Assembly: GCF_004402595.1 (NCBI RefSeq)
Contig: NZ_SOFY01000071.1
Location: forward strand, 3,566-40,826
Length of the DNA stretch: 37,261 nt
Direction: 5' to 3'
DNA from: Cryobacterium shii
GTDB taxonomy: Bacteria > Actinomycetota > Actinomycetes > Actinomycetales > Microbacteriaceae
The position numbers were made by a program, and so were the translations under genes. The notes beneath the pieces were generated by a model that saw nothing but the letters and a program-made list of their open reading frames with translations, was not told where the DNA came from and made no database searches. Within the stretch, counting starts at the first letter, position 1. Each line of letters begins with the position of its first letter. Shown here in pieces: positions 26,696 to 35,207 of this stretch.

Positions 26696-26765
26696 CTCGC
26701 GGCGCACCTTCGGCACGCGGGCGCACGCTAGAACATGCGCCCGCGGCTCAAGGGTGCGCCGCGAG
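26696..26765. repeat. Nested 70-bp palindrome
   Basis: Perfect 13-bp outer arms (26696-26708 and 26753-26765) enclose perfect 10-bp inner arms (26716-26725 and 26736-26745), separated by 7-base mismatched bulges. The structure could form a long hairpin in RNA from either strand and may end both converging transcripts. Confidence 0.85.
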
Positions 26766-26770
26766 AACTG

Positions 26771-26862
26771 GAGAGGGGCGAGTGGCGAGGCGGGAGAGGC
26801 GAGAGGGGCGAGTGGCGAGGCGAGAGAGGCGAGAGAGGCGAGAGAGGCGAGGGGCGAGGCGG
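26771..26862. repeat. Purine-rich repeat tract
   Basis: An exact 22-bp unit occurs at 26771-26792 and 26801-26822, followed by three 9-bp GAGAGAGGC units (26822-26848). The plus strand is mostly purine. It looks like slippage-derived low-complexity DNA. Confidence 0.8.
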
Positions 26863-26882
26863 GCGACGGATGCCGCGGGCCA

Positions 26883-26916
26883 CCCCGCGAGCGCGCCGGG
26901 AGAGCCGGCCGGCACC
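26883..26916 (+). repeat. 34-bp exact direct repeat of DUF3105 coding sequence
   Basis: These 34 bases are identical to 25887-25920, 996 bp away in the same orientation. The earlier copy encodes the start of the DUF3105 linker; this one abuts and takes in one base of the ABC exporter stop codon. It marks a duplication or recombination junction. Confidence 0.88.
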
Positions 26917-28802
26917 TACTCGGCGAGGAGCGGCGACGACGACGTGCTCTGCTCCGAGTACAGCCGGGCGTAGACGCCGTTCGCCGCAAGCAGCTCGGAG
27001 TGGGTGCCGCTCTCCACGATCCGGCCGGCGTCGACGACGAAGATCACGTCCGCGGCCACGATGGTCGAGAGCCGGTGCGCGATGGCGATGGTCGTGCGCC
27101 CGCGGGACGCGGTGTCGAGGGCCGCCTGCACGACCCGCTCCGAGATGGCGTCGAGGGCGCTGGTGGCCTCGTCGAGGATGAGCACTTCCGGGTTCTTGAG
27201 CAGCACGCGGGCGATCGCGATCCGCTGCTTCTCGCCGCCGGAGAGACGATAACCGCGCTCCCCCACGACGGTGGCGTACCCCTCGGGGAAGGACGCGATC
27301 GTGCCGTGGATGCTCGCGGACCGGGCCGCGGCCTCGAGTTCGGCATCCGTGGCATCCGGTTTCGCGTACCGCAGGTTCTCGGCGATGGTCGCGTGAAAGA
27401 GGTAGGTCTCCTGGCTGACGATGCCGATGTGGGAGACCAGGGACTCCTGGCGCAGGGCGCGTACGTCGACGCCGGAGAAGAGCACGCGGCCGGCCGACGC
27501 CTCGTAGAACCGGGGGATCAGGTAAGAGACGGTGGTCTTGCCGGCCCCGGACGGACCGACGAAGGCCGCGAACTGTCCCGGCTCGATCGCGAAGGATACG
27601 TGGTCGAGGGTGGGCCGCGAGTCCGGGGAAGAGTCCGGGTAGGCGAACGTGACGTTGTCGAATTCGACCCGGCCGACATCCGTGCCGCTCGTGGGCACCT
27701 CGGCGGCCTCCGCGGCGTCACTGATCGCCGGCTTCAGGTCGAGGTACTGGAAGATGCGGGCGAACAGGGCGCTCGAGGTCTGCAGGTCGAGGGTGACCCG
27801 CATCAGCCCCAGCAGCGGGAACAACAGCCGGGACTGCACGGTCGTGAACGCGACGATCGTGCCCGGGGTGATGTCGGTCGTGCCGCCGGCCATCAGCAGG
27901 CCCGCGAACAGGTAGACGATCGCGGGGATGCTGGAGAGGAAGATGCTGACCATCGCGAAGAACCACTGGCCGCTCATCTGCTGGCTGACCTGCAGCCTGA
28001 CCTGGTTGTCGTTCTCGTCGGAGTACCGGCGGATCTCGGTCGGCTGACGGGTGAAGCTCTTGGAGAGCAGGATTCCGGACACGCTCAGCGTCTCCTGGGT
28101 GATGGCCGTCATGTCGGACAGCGATTCCTGCGTCTTCGCCGCGATCCGGGCGCGCACCTGGCCGACCCGGCGCTGCGCGATCACCAGGATGGGCATCAGG
28201 ACGACGGCGACGATGGCCAGCTGCCAGCTCAGCAGGAGCATGGCCACCAGGGACGCGATCACGGTCACGACGTTGCCGAGCAGGCTCGAGATGGTGTTGG
28301 TGAGCACGCTCGCGACGCCGCCCACGTCATTCTGCAGCCGGGACTGGATGACGCCCGTCTTCGTCCGGGTGAAGAAGCTCAGCTCCATCGCCTGGAGGTG
28401 GGTGAACAGGCGCACCCGGAGCGAACCCATCACGGAGTTGCCGACGGTGGCGGTCAGCCAGGTCTGCCAGACACCGAGCAGCTGCGACCCCAGGTAGATG
28501 GCGATCATCAGGCCCACGAGCACGGCGAGCCGCCGCACATCGGGCGCGCCGCCGGGCGGGAAGAGCCCCTCGTCGAAGGCCCTCTGCACCAGCAGGGGCG
28601 GCACGACCGAGAGTCCGGCACTGATGAACACCAGCACCACGGTCACGATCAGCGCGGTGCGGTGCGGGGCGAACAGTCCGGCGATCCGGCCGAGCAGGTT
28701 CGGGATGCGCGGGGCCTCGGCATTCTCGGCCCGCTGTGCCACGGCGTCCCCACCGCTGACCCGGCCTCGTCGCCCGCCACCACCGCCGTGCATTCCACTC
28801 AT
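26916..28802 (-). CDS. ABC exporter, fused permease and ATPase
   Basis: This 628-residue half-transporter has six membrane segments (about residues 45-325) followed by an ATPase domain. It shows Walker A GPSGAGKT (416-423), signature LSGGE (520-524), Walker B LILDEATSALD (541-551) and the switch histidine His576 in IAHRLST. It resembles MsbA/LmrA-type multidrug or lipid exporters, which act as dimers; a partner gene is not adjacent, so a homodimer is likely. The N-terminus is Gly-rich with a short His/Arg stretch. The substrate is unknown. The ATG at 28802 has a modest GAGTGAAG site; an in-frame ATG three codons later is possible. Confidence 0.94.
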   Translation of the reverse strand: MSGMHGGGGGRRGRVSGGDAVAQRAENAEAPRIPNLLGRIAGLFAPHRTALIVTVVLVFISAGLSVVPPLLVQRAFDEGLFPPGGAPDVRRLAVLVGLMIAIYLGSQLLGVWQTWLTATVGNSVMGSLRVRLFTHLQAMELSFFTRTKTGVIQSRLQNDVGGVASVLTNTISSLLGNVVTVIASLVAMLLLSWQLAIVAVVLMPILVIAQRRVGQVRARIAAKTQESLSDMTAITQETLSVSGILLSKSFTRQPTEIRRYSDENDNQVRLQVSQQMSGQWFFAMVSIFLSSIPAIVYLFAGLLMAGGTTDITPGTIVAFTTVQSRLLFPLLGLMRVTLDLQTSSALFARIFQYLDLKPAISDAAEAAEVPTSGTDVGRVEFDNVTFAYPDSSPDSRPTLDHVSFAIEPGQFAAFVGPSGAGKTTVSYLIPRFYEASAGRVLFSGVDVRALRQESLVSHIGIVSQETYLFHATIAENLRYAKPDATDAELEAAARSASIHGTIASFPEGYATVVGERGYRLSGGEKQRIAIARVLLKNPEVLILDEATSALDAISERVVQAALDTASRGRTTIAIAHRLSTIVAADVIFVVDAGRIVESGTHSELLAANGVYARLYSEQSTSSSPLLAE

Positions 28803-28873
28803 GGCTTCACTCTAAACTCCCGGCGATCCCCGGCCGCCCCCGGTCGGCGGCTTCACAGTCCCGCCACACGACT

Positions 28874-28931
28874 GTGCCCGTTCCGGTCGACCGCGGCCGG
28901 CAGAACGGGCACAGTCGACCGGAACGGGCAC
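28874..28931. repeat. Long inverted repeat, family B copy 2
   Basis: Perfect 18-bp arms (28874-28891 and 28914-28931), beginning GTGCCCGTTCCGGTCGAC, enclose 22 bases. The arm shares 17 bases, GTGCCCGTTCCGGTCGA, with the copy at 2326-2385. The interior holds an extra GAACGGGCAC that repeats part of the right arm. It lies 27 bp past the aglG stop. Confidence 0.87.
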
Positions 28932-28958
28932 GGTCGGTGATCAGGTGGGGCAGTCGGG

Positions 28959-29927
28959 CTACCCCTTGGTCGAGCCGGCCAGCAGGCCGCGCACGAAGTA
29001 ACGCTGCAGGGAGAAGAAGACGAGCAGCGGAACCAGGATGGAGATGAACGCGCCGGCCGTGAGCAGGTGCCAGTCCTGACCCCGGGTGCCGGTGATCTCG
29101 GCCAGCAGCTTGGTCATCGGGGCGACCGCGCCGTCCGCGAAGATCAGCGCCACCAGCAGGTCGTTCCAGACCCAGAGGAACTGGAAGATGGCGAAGGATG
29201 CGATCGCCGGCATGGTCAGCGGCAGCACGATCCGGAAGAAGATCTGCCCGTGCCCCGCGCCGTCGACCCGCGCCGCTTCGATCACGTCGGCGGGGATCTC
29301 CGACACGAAGTTGTGCAGCAGGTAGATGGCCAGCGGCAGGGCGAACATGGTGTGCGCGATCCAGACCTGGGAATAGCCGCCGGCGTCGCTGATCGACGTG
29401 ACCACGGGGATTCCGAAGATCGAGCCCTGCGAGAAGAACTTCAGCAGCGGCACGAGGGCCATCTGCAGCGGCACGATCTGCAGTGCGAACACGGCGATGA
29501 AGAGCACGTTCTTGCCGCGGAAGTCGATCCAGGCGAACGCGTAGGCCGCGAGGCTCGCGATGATCAGCGGCAGCAGCGTGGCCGGGAGGGTGATCGCGAT
29601 CGAGTTGATGAACGCGCCCGCGAGGTTCAGCTGGCTGTTTCCGGCCTGGAGCACCTGAGAGTAGTTGTCGAGGGTGAGGCCCCAGTTCTGGAAGAGGGTC
29701 CACCAGCCGGTGGTGCGCACCTCCTGGGCCGGGCGGAACGACGAGACGAACAGCCCGAAGGTGGGGACGGTCCAGAGCACGGCGATCAGCAGGGCCGCGA
29801 CCGTCGCACCGCGACTGGTCAGGCGCTTCTTGGTTCGCTTGGCCGGTGCCTCCAGGCGTTTCTCGCCCTGGCGGAGGTGGTTCCTGGTGGTCGGGTCCGG
29901 AACTTCAACAGGCAGTACGGCGCTCAT
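28959..29927 (-). CDS. aglG: Alpha-glucoside-type ABC transporter permease (AglG/MalG-like)
   Basis: This 322-residue membrane protein has six segments. An N-terminal cytoplasmic stretch precedes VPTFGLFVSSFRPAQEV, which resembles AglG of alpha-glucoside importers. The EAA loop that docks the ATPase is visible as EAARVDGAGHGQIFFRIVLP. The end, YFVRGLLAGSTKG, is typical of MalG-like permeases. It overlaps aglF by 4 bases. No ATPase gene is present in this cluster; such importers commonly use a shared MsmK/MsiK-type ATPase encoded elsewhere. Confidence 0.9.
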   Translation of the reverse strand: MSAVLPVEVPDPTTRNHLRQGEKRLEAPAKRTKKRLTSRGATVAALLIAVLWTVPTFGLFVSSFRPAQEVRTTGWWTLFQNWGLTLDNYSQVLQAGNSQLNLAGAFINSIAITLPATLLPLIIASLAAYAFAWIDFRGKNVLFIAVFALQIVPLQMALVPLLKFFSQGSIFGIPVVTSISDAGGYSQVWIAHTMFALPLAIYLLHNFVSEIPADVIEAARVDGAGHGQIFFRIVLPLTMPAIASFAIFQFLWVWNDLLVALIFADGAVAPMTKLLAEITGTRGQDWHLLTAGAFISILVPLLVFFSLQRYFVRGLLAGSTKG

Positions 29928-31057
29928 CGGATTTCCCTCTGCTTCTGGATCTGGCGGGCGTTGTAGATGACGATCGGCAGCACCAGCAGGAACAGGATCA
30001 CGGCGAAGGCGGCGGAGCGGCCCTGCTCGAAGTTCTTGAACTGCGTGTACATCTCGTTCGCGATGACGCTGGTGTCGTTGGCGCCTGCCGTCATGGTCCG
30101 CACGATGTCGAAGACCTTGAGGGAGGCGATGGAGATCGTGGTCAGCACCACGATCAGGGCGCTACGGATGCCGGGCACGGTGACGTTGGTGAACTTCTGC
30201 CACGGGTTGGTGCCGTCGAGTTCCGCGGCCTCCAGCTGCTCGGCCGGCACGCCCTTGATGGCGGCGGAGAGCACGACCATGGCGAATCCGGTCTGCACCC
30301 AGATCAGAACGATGATCAGGAAGACCGTGTTCCACGGTTCGTTGGCGAGGAAGTCGACCGGCTGGCCGCCGAACCAGACCACGACCTGGTTGAGCAGGCC
30401 GATCTGGTTCTGGCTGGCCGGGCGGGCCGTGTAGACGAAGCGCCAGATGATCGACGCCCCGACGAAGGAGATGGCCATGGGCATGAAGACCATGATCTTG
30501 AAGTACTTCTCACCGCGGCTCTTATCGATGAAGACCGCGTAGGCCAGTCCGGCGATCGTCGACACGAGCGGGGCTATGAGCACCCAGACGATCGTGTTGA
30601 GCACCGTGCGGATCGCCTCGGGCTGGGTGAACACCCAGATGAAGTTGTCGAATCCGATGAACGCTGTTCCGCGGGAGTTCATGAACGCCTGCACCGTGGT
30701 CTGGATGGTCGGGATGACCAGGCCGATCATGAGCAGCAGGATGGCGGGCGAGAGGAAGCCGAAGAGCTGGAAGAGATAGCCGGCGCCGACCCGTGACCGG
30801 TAGTCGACGATGAAGAACACCCCGCCGAGGACGGCGGCGGCGGCGGCGGCCCACCAGTACGAACCGGCGGCCAGCAGGATGAGCATCGGTGCCAGCACAC
30901 AGACGGCCAGCCGGATGACGGTGTACAGGGTGCCCTTGCGCGGGGCGATTTCGACGAAGAACAGGATCGCCCCCACCAGCGCGACGAACGCGAAGATGAT
31001 GATCGGGACTTGCGCGAGGGCGGGCAAGCCAGCGAGCCAGGAAAGAAATGCTGACAT
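29924..31057 (-). CDS. aglF: Alpha-glucoside-type ABC transporter permease (AglF/MalF-like)
   Basis: This 377-residue permease has about eight membrane segments; two or three N-terminal ones (residues 10-85) come before the conserved core. Core motifs include FLSPAILLLMIGLVIPTIQT, FMPMAISFVGASIIWRFVY, and the EAA loop LEAAELDGTNPWQKFTNVTVP. With AglG it forms the membrane channel for the sugar delivered by AglE. It lies 194 bp after aglE, with a hairpin in the gap, and overlaps aglG by 4 bases. Confidence 0.9.
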   Translation of the reverse strand: MSAFLSWLAGLPALAQVPIIIFAFVALVGAILFFVEIAPRKGTLYTVIRLAVCVLAPMLILLAAGSYWWAAAAAAVLGGVFFIVDYRSRVGAGYLFQLFGFLSPAILLLMIGLVIPTIQTTVQAFMNSRGTAFIGFDNFIWVFTQPEAIRTVLNTIVWVLIAPLVSTIAGLAYAVFIDKSRGEKYFKIMVFMPMAISFVGASIIWRFVYTARPASQNQIGLLNQVVVWFGGQPVDFLANEPWNTVFLIIVLIWVQTGFAMVVLSAAIKGVPAEQLEAAELDGTNPWQKFTNVTVPGIRSALIVVLTTISIASLKVFDIVRTMTAGANDTSVIANEMYTQFKNFEQGRSAAFAVILFLLVLPIVIYNARQIQKQREIR

Positions 31058-31147
31058 AGGAAACCTCTCGAGTACGACTGTGGACTCACAGTGTTCGCTG
31101 GTGGCGCTGCGAAAACTTAACGCAACGGTACACCGGCACCCGAGCGC

Positions 31148-31175
31148 GGCCGCCCTTCTGTTGTGAAGGGCGGCC
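31148..31175 (-). terminator. Intercistronic hairpin between aglE and aglF
   Basis: A perfect 11-bp GC-rich stem (31148-31158 and 31165-31175) with a 6-base loop lies 77 bases past the aglE stop. No T-run follows. Like the hairpin after chvE, it may stabilise or attenuate the transcript so that binding protein exceeds permease. Confidence 0.7.
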
Positions 31176-31251
31176 CGCCCTGTTCTGGTTGTTGGTGCGA
31201 CTGCTGTAGTGCGACTGCTGTGGTGCGGGTGGTGCTAGCGAACGGCCGAGA

Positions 31252-32571
31252 TTAGCTCGACGGCCAGCCGGCTTCGATGCTCGTGAGCACCTCGTCGGTC
31301 GGGGTTCCGTTGATCCAGTTGACCATGCCCTTCCAGAACGTTCCCGAGCCGACCGAGCCGGGCATCAGGTCCGAACCGTCGAAGCGGAAAGTGGTCTTCG
31401 GGTCCTGAAGGATCTTGATGGCTTCCTGCAGGATCGGGCTCTTCGCGTTGGCCGGGTCAAGACCCGAGTTGGCGCTGATGACCCCACCGAGGCTGACGCG
31501 GCTGTTCGCCCAGTCGGCGCTGGAGAGGTACTCCTGCACCTTCTGGGTGTCGGCGTCGTCCGCGAACGCGGCGACGATCTCGCCACCACCGGTCACGGCC
31601 TGGCTGCCGGCTTCTTCACCCGGGGTGATGAAGGCCCAGACGTCGCCGTCGGGTCCGACCTTGCCGCCGGCATCCGTGATGAAACCGTCGAAGAAGGATG
31701 CCTGGTGGTGCAGGGCGCAGGTTCCGTCGGCGAGCGGGGCTGCCACGTCACCGAACGGAGTGCTGTTGATGGAGCGGACGTCGCCGAATCCGGCGTTGAC
31801 GTAGGCCGGGTTCTGCAGGATCTCGCCCACGGAGTCGAACGCCTTCTTGATGGCGGGATCCGTGAACGGGATCTCGTTCTTAATCCACTTGTCGTAGGTC
31901 TCCGGTCCGGCCTGGCGCAGGACCAGGTCCTCGACCCAGTCCGTTCCCGGCCAGCCGGTGGCGTCGCCGGAGCCGAAGCCCGCACACCACGGGGCGGCGC
32001 CGGTCTTCTCCTGGATCGTCTTCGTCACGGCGAGGAGGTCAGCCCAGGTCTTGGGAACCTCGACACCCCACTCCTTGAACTTGGCCGGCGAGTACCAGAT
32101 GAAGCCCTTGACGCTGGCCATCAGCGGCGCGCCGTACAGGGTGTTTCCGACCGTGCCGTAAGCCTTCCAGTCCGCGGACCAGTACTTGTCGACGTTGGCC
32201 TCGACGGCCTTCGGGGCCGGCTTGAGGTAGTCACGGCTGGCGAGGTCCGCCATCAGGCCGGGCTGCGGGAAGATGGCGATGTCGGGAGCGTTGCCGCCCT
32301 GGGCCCGGATCGCGATCTGGGTTTCGAACTCTTTCGACGCTTCGTACTGAATGTCGATCTTGTTCTCTTTTTCCCAGCCGGCCCAGGACTCTTCGAGCAG
32401 TTTTGCCTCGGTGTCGCCGATGGTCCCGTAGACCGTGACGGTTCCGTCACCGGCTGCGCCCGCATCGGTCGTCGTGCTGCCGGGTCCGCCGGAACAGCCG
32501 GCCAGGGTCAGACCGGCGATCGCCGCAATGGCGATTGGTGCTGTGAAACGGCGGTGCAGGGATGACCGCAT
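31252..32571 (-). CDS. aglE: Alpha-glucoside-type ABC transporter substrate-binding lipoprotein (AglE-like)
   Basis: This 439-residue lipoprotein has the lipobox LAGC with Cys26. The body is a family 1 solute-binding fold. The segments APDIAIFPQPGLMADLA, PWCAGFGSGDATGWPGTDW and SGTFWKGMVNWINGTP resemble AglE proteins that bind sucrose, trehalose or other alpha-glucosides. The exact sugar is inferred. GAGGAGG lies ahead of the ATG at 32571. It is the first gene of aglEFG, divergent from its likely LacI regulator, with an operator in its promoter. Confidence 0.92.
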   Translation of the reverse strand: MRSSLHRRFTAPIAIAAIAGLTLAGCSGGPGSTTTDAGAAGDGTVTVYGTIGDTEAKLLEESWAGWEKENKIDIQYEASKEFETQIAIRAQGGNAPDIAIFPQPGLMADLASRDYLKPAPKAVEANVDKYWSADWKAYGTVGNTLYGAPLMASVKGFIWYSPAKFKEWGVEVPKTWADLLAVTKTIQEKTGAAPWCAGFGSGDATGWPGTDWVEDLVLRQAGPETYDKWIKNEIPFTDPAIKKAFDSVGEILQNPAYVNAGFGDVRSINSTPFGDVAAPLADGTCALHHQASFFDGFITDAGGKVGPDGDVWAFITPGEEAGSQAVTGGGEIVAAFADDADTQKVQEYLSSADWANSRVSLGGVISANSGLDPANAKSPILQEAIKILQDPKTTFRFDGSDLMPGSVGSGTFWKGMVNWINGTPTDEVLTSIEAGWPSS

Positions 32572-32658
32572 ATTTCCTCCTCATTGAGTGTTGGCGGTGT
32601 TCGCGTGGTCTTGCCCAGGGACACCGGGGTGCTGCAGGTGCTGGAAACGGTCAGATAG

Positions 32659-32706
32659 GGAACCGGTTCCACACCATAAGTTACGGCACCGTTCGGAGAA
32701 TCGCAA
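32659..32706 (-). promoter_or_regulatory. aglE promoter with LacI-type operator
   Basis: On the minus strand TTGCGA (32701-32706) and TAACTT (32678-32683) are 17 bp apart. The perfect palindrome GGAACCGGTTCC (32659-32670) falls at the expected transcript start, 88 bp before aglE. This is a good position for repression by the adjacent LacI protein. Confidence 0.75.
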
Positions 32707-32810
32707 GAGCATTGGGGTTACGAAATGGCAAAGATCGGTCCGATGGGCCACGAAATAGCCCCGAACAGGCCAACAAGCACCCAAACCCATTCAGCTCAGT
32801 TCGATCCCGA

Positions 32811-32849
32811 ATGGAACCGGTTCCATACTGCCCGGGGAGGCGCTAGTCT
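32811..32849 (+). promoter_or_regulatory. lacI promoter with 16-bp perfect operator
   Basis: The perfect 16-bp palindrome ATGGAACCGGTTCCAT lies at 32811-32826. It covers a weak -35 (TTCCAT, 32821-32826), with TAGTCT (32844-32849) 17 bp downstream as -10. Autorepression is likely. The rest of the 307-bp divergent gap shows no gene. Confidence 0.72.
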
Positions 32850-32878
32850 GAAATCCGGGTCCAAGGACGGAGGCTGGA

Positions 32879-33907
32879 ATGAGATCGATTGCGGATGTCG
32901 CGCGTCTCGCCGGCGTCGCCAAAGCCACCGCTTCCCGCGCCCTCAGCGGTCGCGGGTACGTGTCCGAGGAGACCCGGTCGAAGGTCGTCGCCGCGGCCAA
33001 GGAGATCGGCTACGTCGCCTCCCCCAACGCGGCCAGCCTGGTCACCGGGCGTACGAAGAGCATCGGCGTGATCATCCCCTTCATCAGTCGCTGGTTCTTC
33101 TCCGAGGTGCTCGAGAGCCTGGAACAGGCCCTCCTCGAAGAGGGCTACGACATGACCCTCTACAACCTGCCGGCCGCGTCGAAAGAACGCGACAGCGTCT
33201 TCGAGTACTTCCTCGCCCGCAAGCGATTCGACGGGGTGATCTCTGTCGGAGTCGCCCTCAGCGACGCCGAAGTCGACCTCCTGCACCGCCTCGGCCGCCC
33301 GCTGGTGGGCATCGGGGGCCCGATCCGTGGCGTGCACACCATCGCGATCGACGACGTGGCCTCGGCCCGGCTCGCCACCGAGCACCTGCTCAGCCTCGGC
33401 CACAAGGACATCCTCCACATCGGCGGCAGCGAGGCCGACGAGATGGACTTCAAGGTGCACAGCAACCGCCGCACCGGCTTCGCCTCGGCGATGAACGAGG
33501 CGGGTCTGTCCACCGAGGGCAGTTTCTACGCCTGCGAATTCACGCTGCCCGGCGGCTACGGCGTGGGGCTGGCCGTGCTCGGCGACCCCCGCACCCGGCC
33601 GACGGCGGTGTTCGCCGCCTCCGACGAGATCGCCATCGGCGTGATCGTCGCCGCCCGGGAACTGGGGATCCAGGTGCCCGCCGACCTGTCCGTGATCGGG
33701 ATCGACGGGCATCCGTACGCCCAGATGTTCCGGCTGACCACCCTAGAACAGCATCCGCGGCGCCAGGCCCGGCTCGCCGTGGTGTCGCTCCTGGCCGAGC
33801 TGGAGAGCCCGACGGACACGGATGAGGCGAATCACCTGACCGTGCTGCCCGTGAACCTGGTCGTCCGTTCGAGCACCAGCGGGCCCCGGCAGCCGCTCGG
33901 CGCCTGA
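32879..33907 (+). CDS. LacI-family regulator of the agl transporter
   Basis: This 342-residue repressor begins directly with the LacI helix-turn-helix (IADVARLAGVAKATASRAL, residues 4-22), then a hinge region (ASLVTGRTKSIGVIIP) and the periplasmic-binding-like effector core with VFAASDEIAIGVI and VIGIDGHPY. A GGAGG site lies 6 bases before the ATG at 32879. It is divergent from aglE. The two AACCGGTT palindromes between them are its likely operators, and a similar pair before the secreted protein at 2.2 kb may be a distant target. The effector is unknown, probably the imported sugar. Confidence 0.94.
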   Translation: MRSIADVARLAGVAKATASRALSGRGYVSEETRSKVVAAAKEIGYVASPNAASLVTGRTKSIGVIIPFISRWFFSEVLESLEQALLEEGYDMTLYNLPAASKERDSVFEYFLARKRFDGVISVGVALSDAEVDLLHRLGRPLVGIGGPIRGVHTIAIDDVASARLATEHLLSLGHKDILHIGGSEADEMDFKVHSNRRTGFASAMNEAGLSTEGSFYACEFTLPGGYGVGLAVLGDPRTRPTAVFAASDEIAIGVIVAARELGIQVPADLSVIGIDGHPYAQMFRLTTLEQHPRRQARLAVVSLLAELESPTDTDEANHLTVLPVNLVVRSSTSGPRQPLGA

Positions 33908-33935
33908 GCCGCACCGCACCCGAGCCGCACCGCGC

Positions 33936-35207
33936 TCAGCTGTCGCCGGCGCCGATGGCCTCGGCTTCCTCCAGCCGGTCGACGACCCCGTTCGCCCGGT
34001 GCAGCTGCGCGCGCCCCAGCAGCAGGATGGCCACGGCCACCAGTACGGCGGCCGCGGCCGCGAAGAACGGCGCCGCCGGCCCGAACGCGGCGGCGAGCAG
34101 CGTCGCGGCGGGCGGCGCGAGGGCCCCGCCGAGGAACCGCACGCCGGAATAGGCGGACGACGCGACCGCTCGCATCAGGTCCGTGGCCTCCATCACGCAC
34201 TCGGTCAGCACCGTGTTCAGCACGCCGAGCAGCAGCCCGCCGACGATGACGCAGACGACCAGGCCGGCCGCCGAGCCGCTCACCAGGGCCGCGGCGACCA
34301 GGTCGAGCGCCAGCAGCGGCAGCACGGCCGCCAGCACATGGGTGCGCTTCATCCGTCTGGTCAGCAGCGGCGCCACCCAGACGGAGGTGACCGCGAGGGA
34401 GACCCCCCAGCCGAAGAAGACCAGGCCGAGGGTGATCGCGCTGCCGAGGCCCAGCGGCACGAGCGCGAACGGGGTGTACGCCAGCAGCACGAAGAAGCCG
34501 ATGTTGTAGAAGAACGCGGCCGCGGCGAGGACACCCAGTGCGGGCCGGGCCAGCGCCCGGAACGGAGCCGAGAGCCGGATCGGGACCGGTGCGGGGGCAT
34601 CCGTCTTCAACATCACCACGATCGCCGCGAAGCCGACGGCCATCAGCGAGGCGCTGCCGAAGAACGGCCCGCGCCAGCTGAGGCTGCCGAGCAGGCCGCC
34701 GATCAGCGGGCCGATCGCGATGCCGAGCCCGAGCGCGGCCTCGTAGAGGATGATGGCCGAGGACGTCCCGCCCGAGGCTGCGCCGACGATCGTGGCCAGC
34801 GCGGTGGAGATGAAGAGGGCGTTGCCGAGACCCCAGCCCGCCCGGAAGCCGATCACCGCCTCGACGCTCTGGGACATCCCGGAGGCCAGCGCGAACGCGA
34901 CGATCAGGGCCAGGCCGATCAGCAGGGTGCGTTTGGCGCCGATCCGGCTCGAGATCCAGCTGGTGAAGAACATGGCGACGCCGGTGACCACGAGGTAGCT
35001 GGTGAAGAGCATCTCGGTCTCGGTCGGGGTGGCCTCGAGGTCGCGGGTGATGGCCGGCAGGATCGGGTCGACCAGGCCGATGCCCATGAAGGCGATCACG
35101 CAGGCGAAGGCCACCGCCCAGACCGCGGTCGGCTGGTGCAGGATGCTGGCGGCCGGTGACCGCGTGGACTGCTGGGACTGCGGCGCGGTGCTCGCGGCCC
35201 GGCTCAC
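33936..35207 (-). CDS. Major facilitator superfamily drug exporter
   Basis: This 423-residue protein has about 12 membrane segments and fits the DHA-type MFS exporters. Visible are FMGIGLVDPILPAI in segment 1, the loop motif SRIGAKRTLLIGL between segments 2 and 3, and LGLGIAIGPLIGGLLG, a motif C typical of antiporters. GTG at 35207 is chosen because it overlaps the marR stop as GTGA and precedes the first membrane segment by about 27 residues; the in-frame upstream extension lies over marR and is Arg/Pro-rich shadow sequence. Coupling to MarR suggests a drug or toxic-compound pump; the substrate is unknown. Confidence 0.92.
   Translation of the reverse strand: MSRAASTAPQSQQSTRSPAASILHQPTAVWAVAFACVIAFMGIGLVDPILPAITRDLEATPTETEMLFTSYLVVTGVAMFFTSWISSRIGAKRTLLIGLALIVAFALASGMSQSVEAVIGFRAGWGLGNALFISTALATIVGAASGGTSSAIILYEAALGLGIAIGPLIGGLLGSLSWRGPFFGSASLMAVGFAAIVVMLKTDAPAPVPIRLSAPFRALARPALGVLAAAAFFYNIGFFVLLAYTPFALVPLGLGSAITLGLVFFGWGVSLAVTSVWVAPLLTRRMKRTHVLAAVLPLLALDLVAAALVSGSAAGLVVCVIVGGLLLGVLNTVLTECVMEATDLMRAVASSAYSGVRFLGGALAPPAATLLAAAFGPAAPFFAAAAAVLVAVAILLLGRAQLHRANGVVDRLEEAEAIGAGDS

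Noticed and set aside
26287-26726. Minus-strand open frames encoding Arg/Pro/Ala repeats such as RGEIRPAERYAP
   Set aside because: They arise from the 17-bp tandem DNA array, whose period is not a multiple of three, and lack a plausible start; the repeat explains them.
28959-32571. Missing ATPase gene as a sign of a broken transporter
   Set aside because: Importers of this class commonly use a shared ATPase encoded elsewhere, so the absence is expected.
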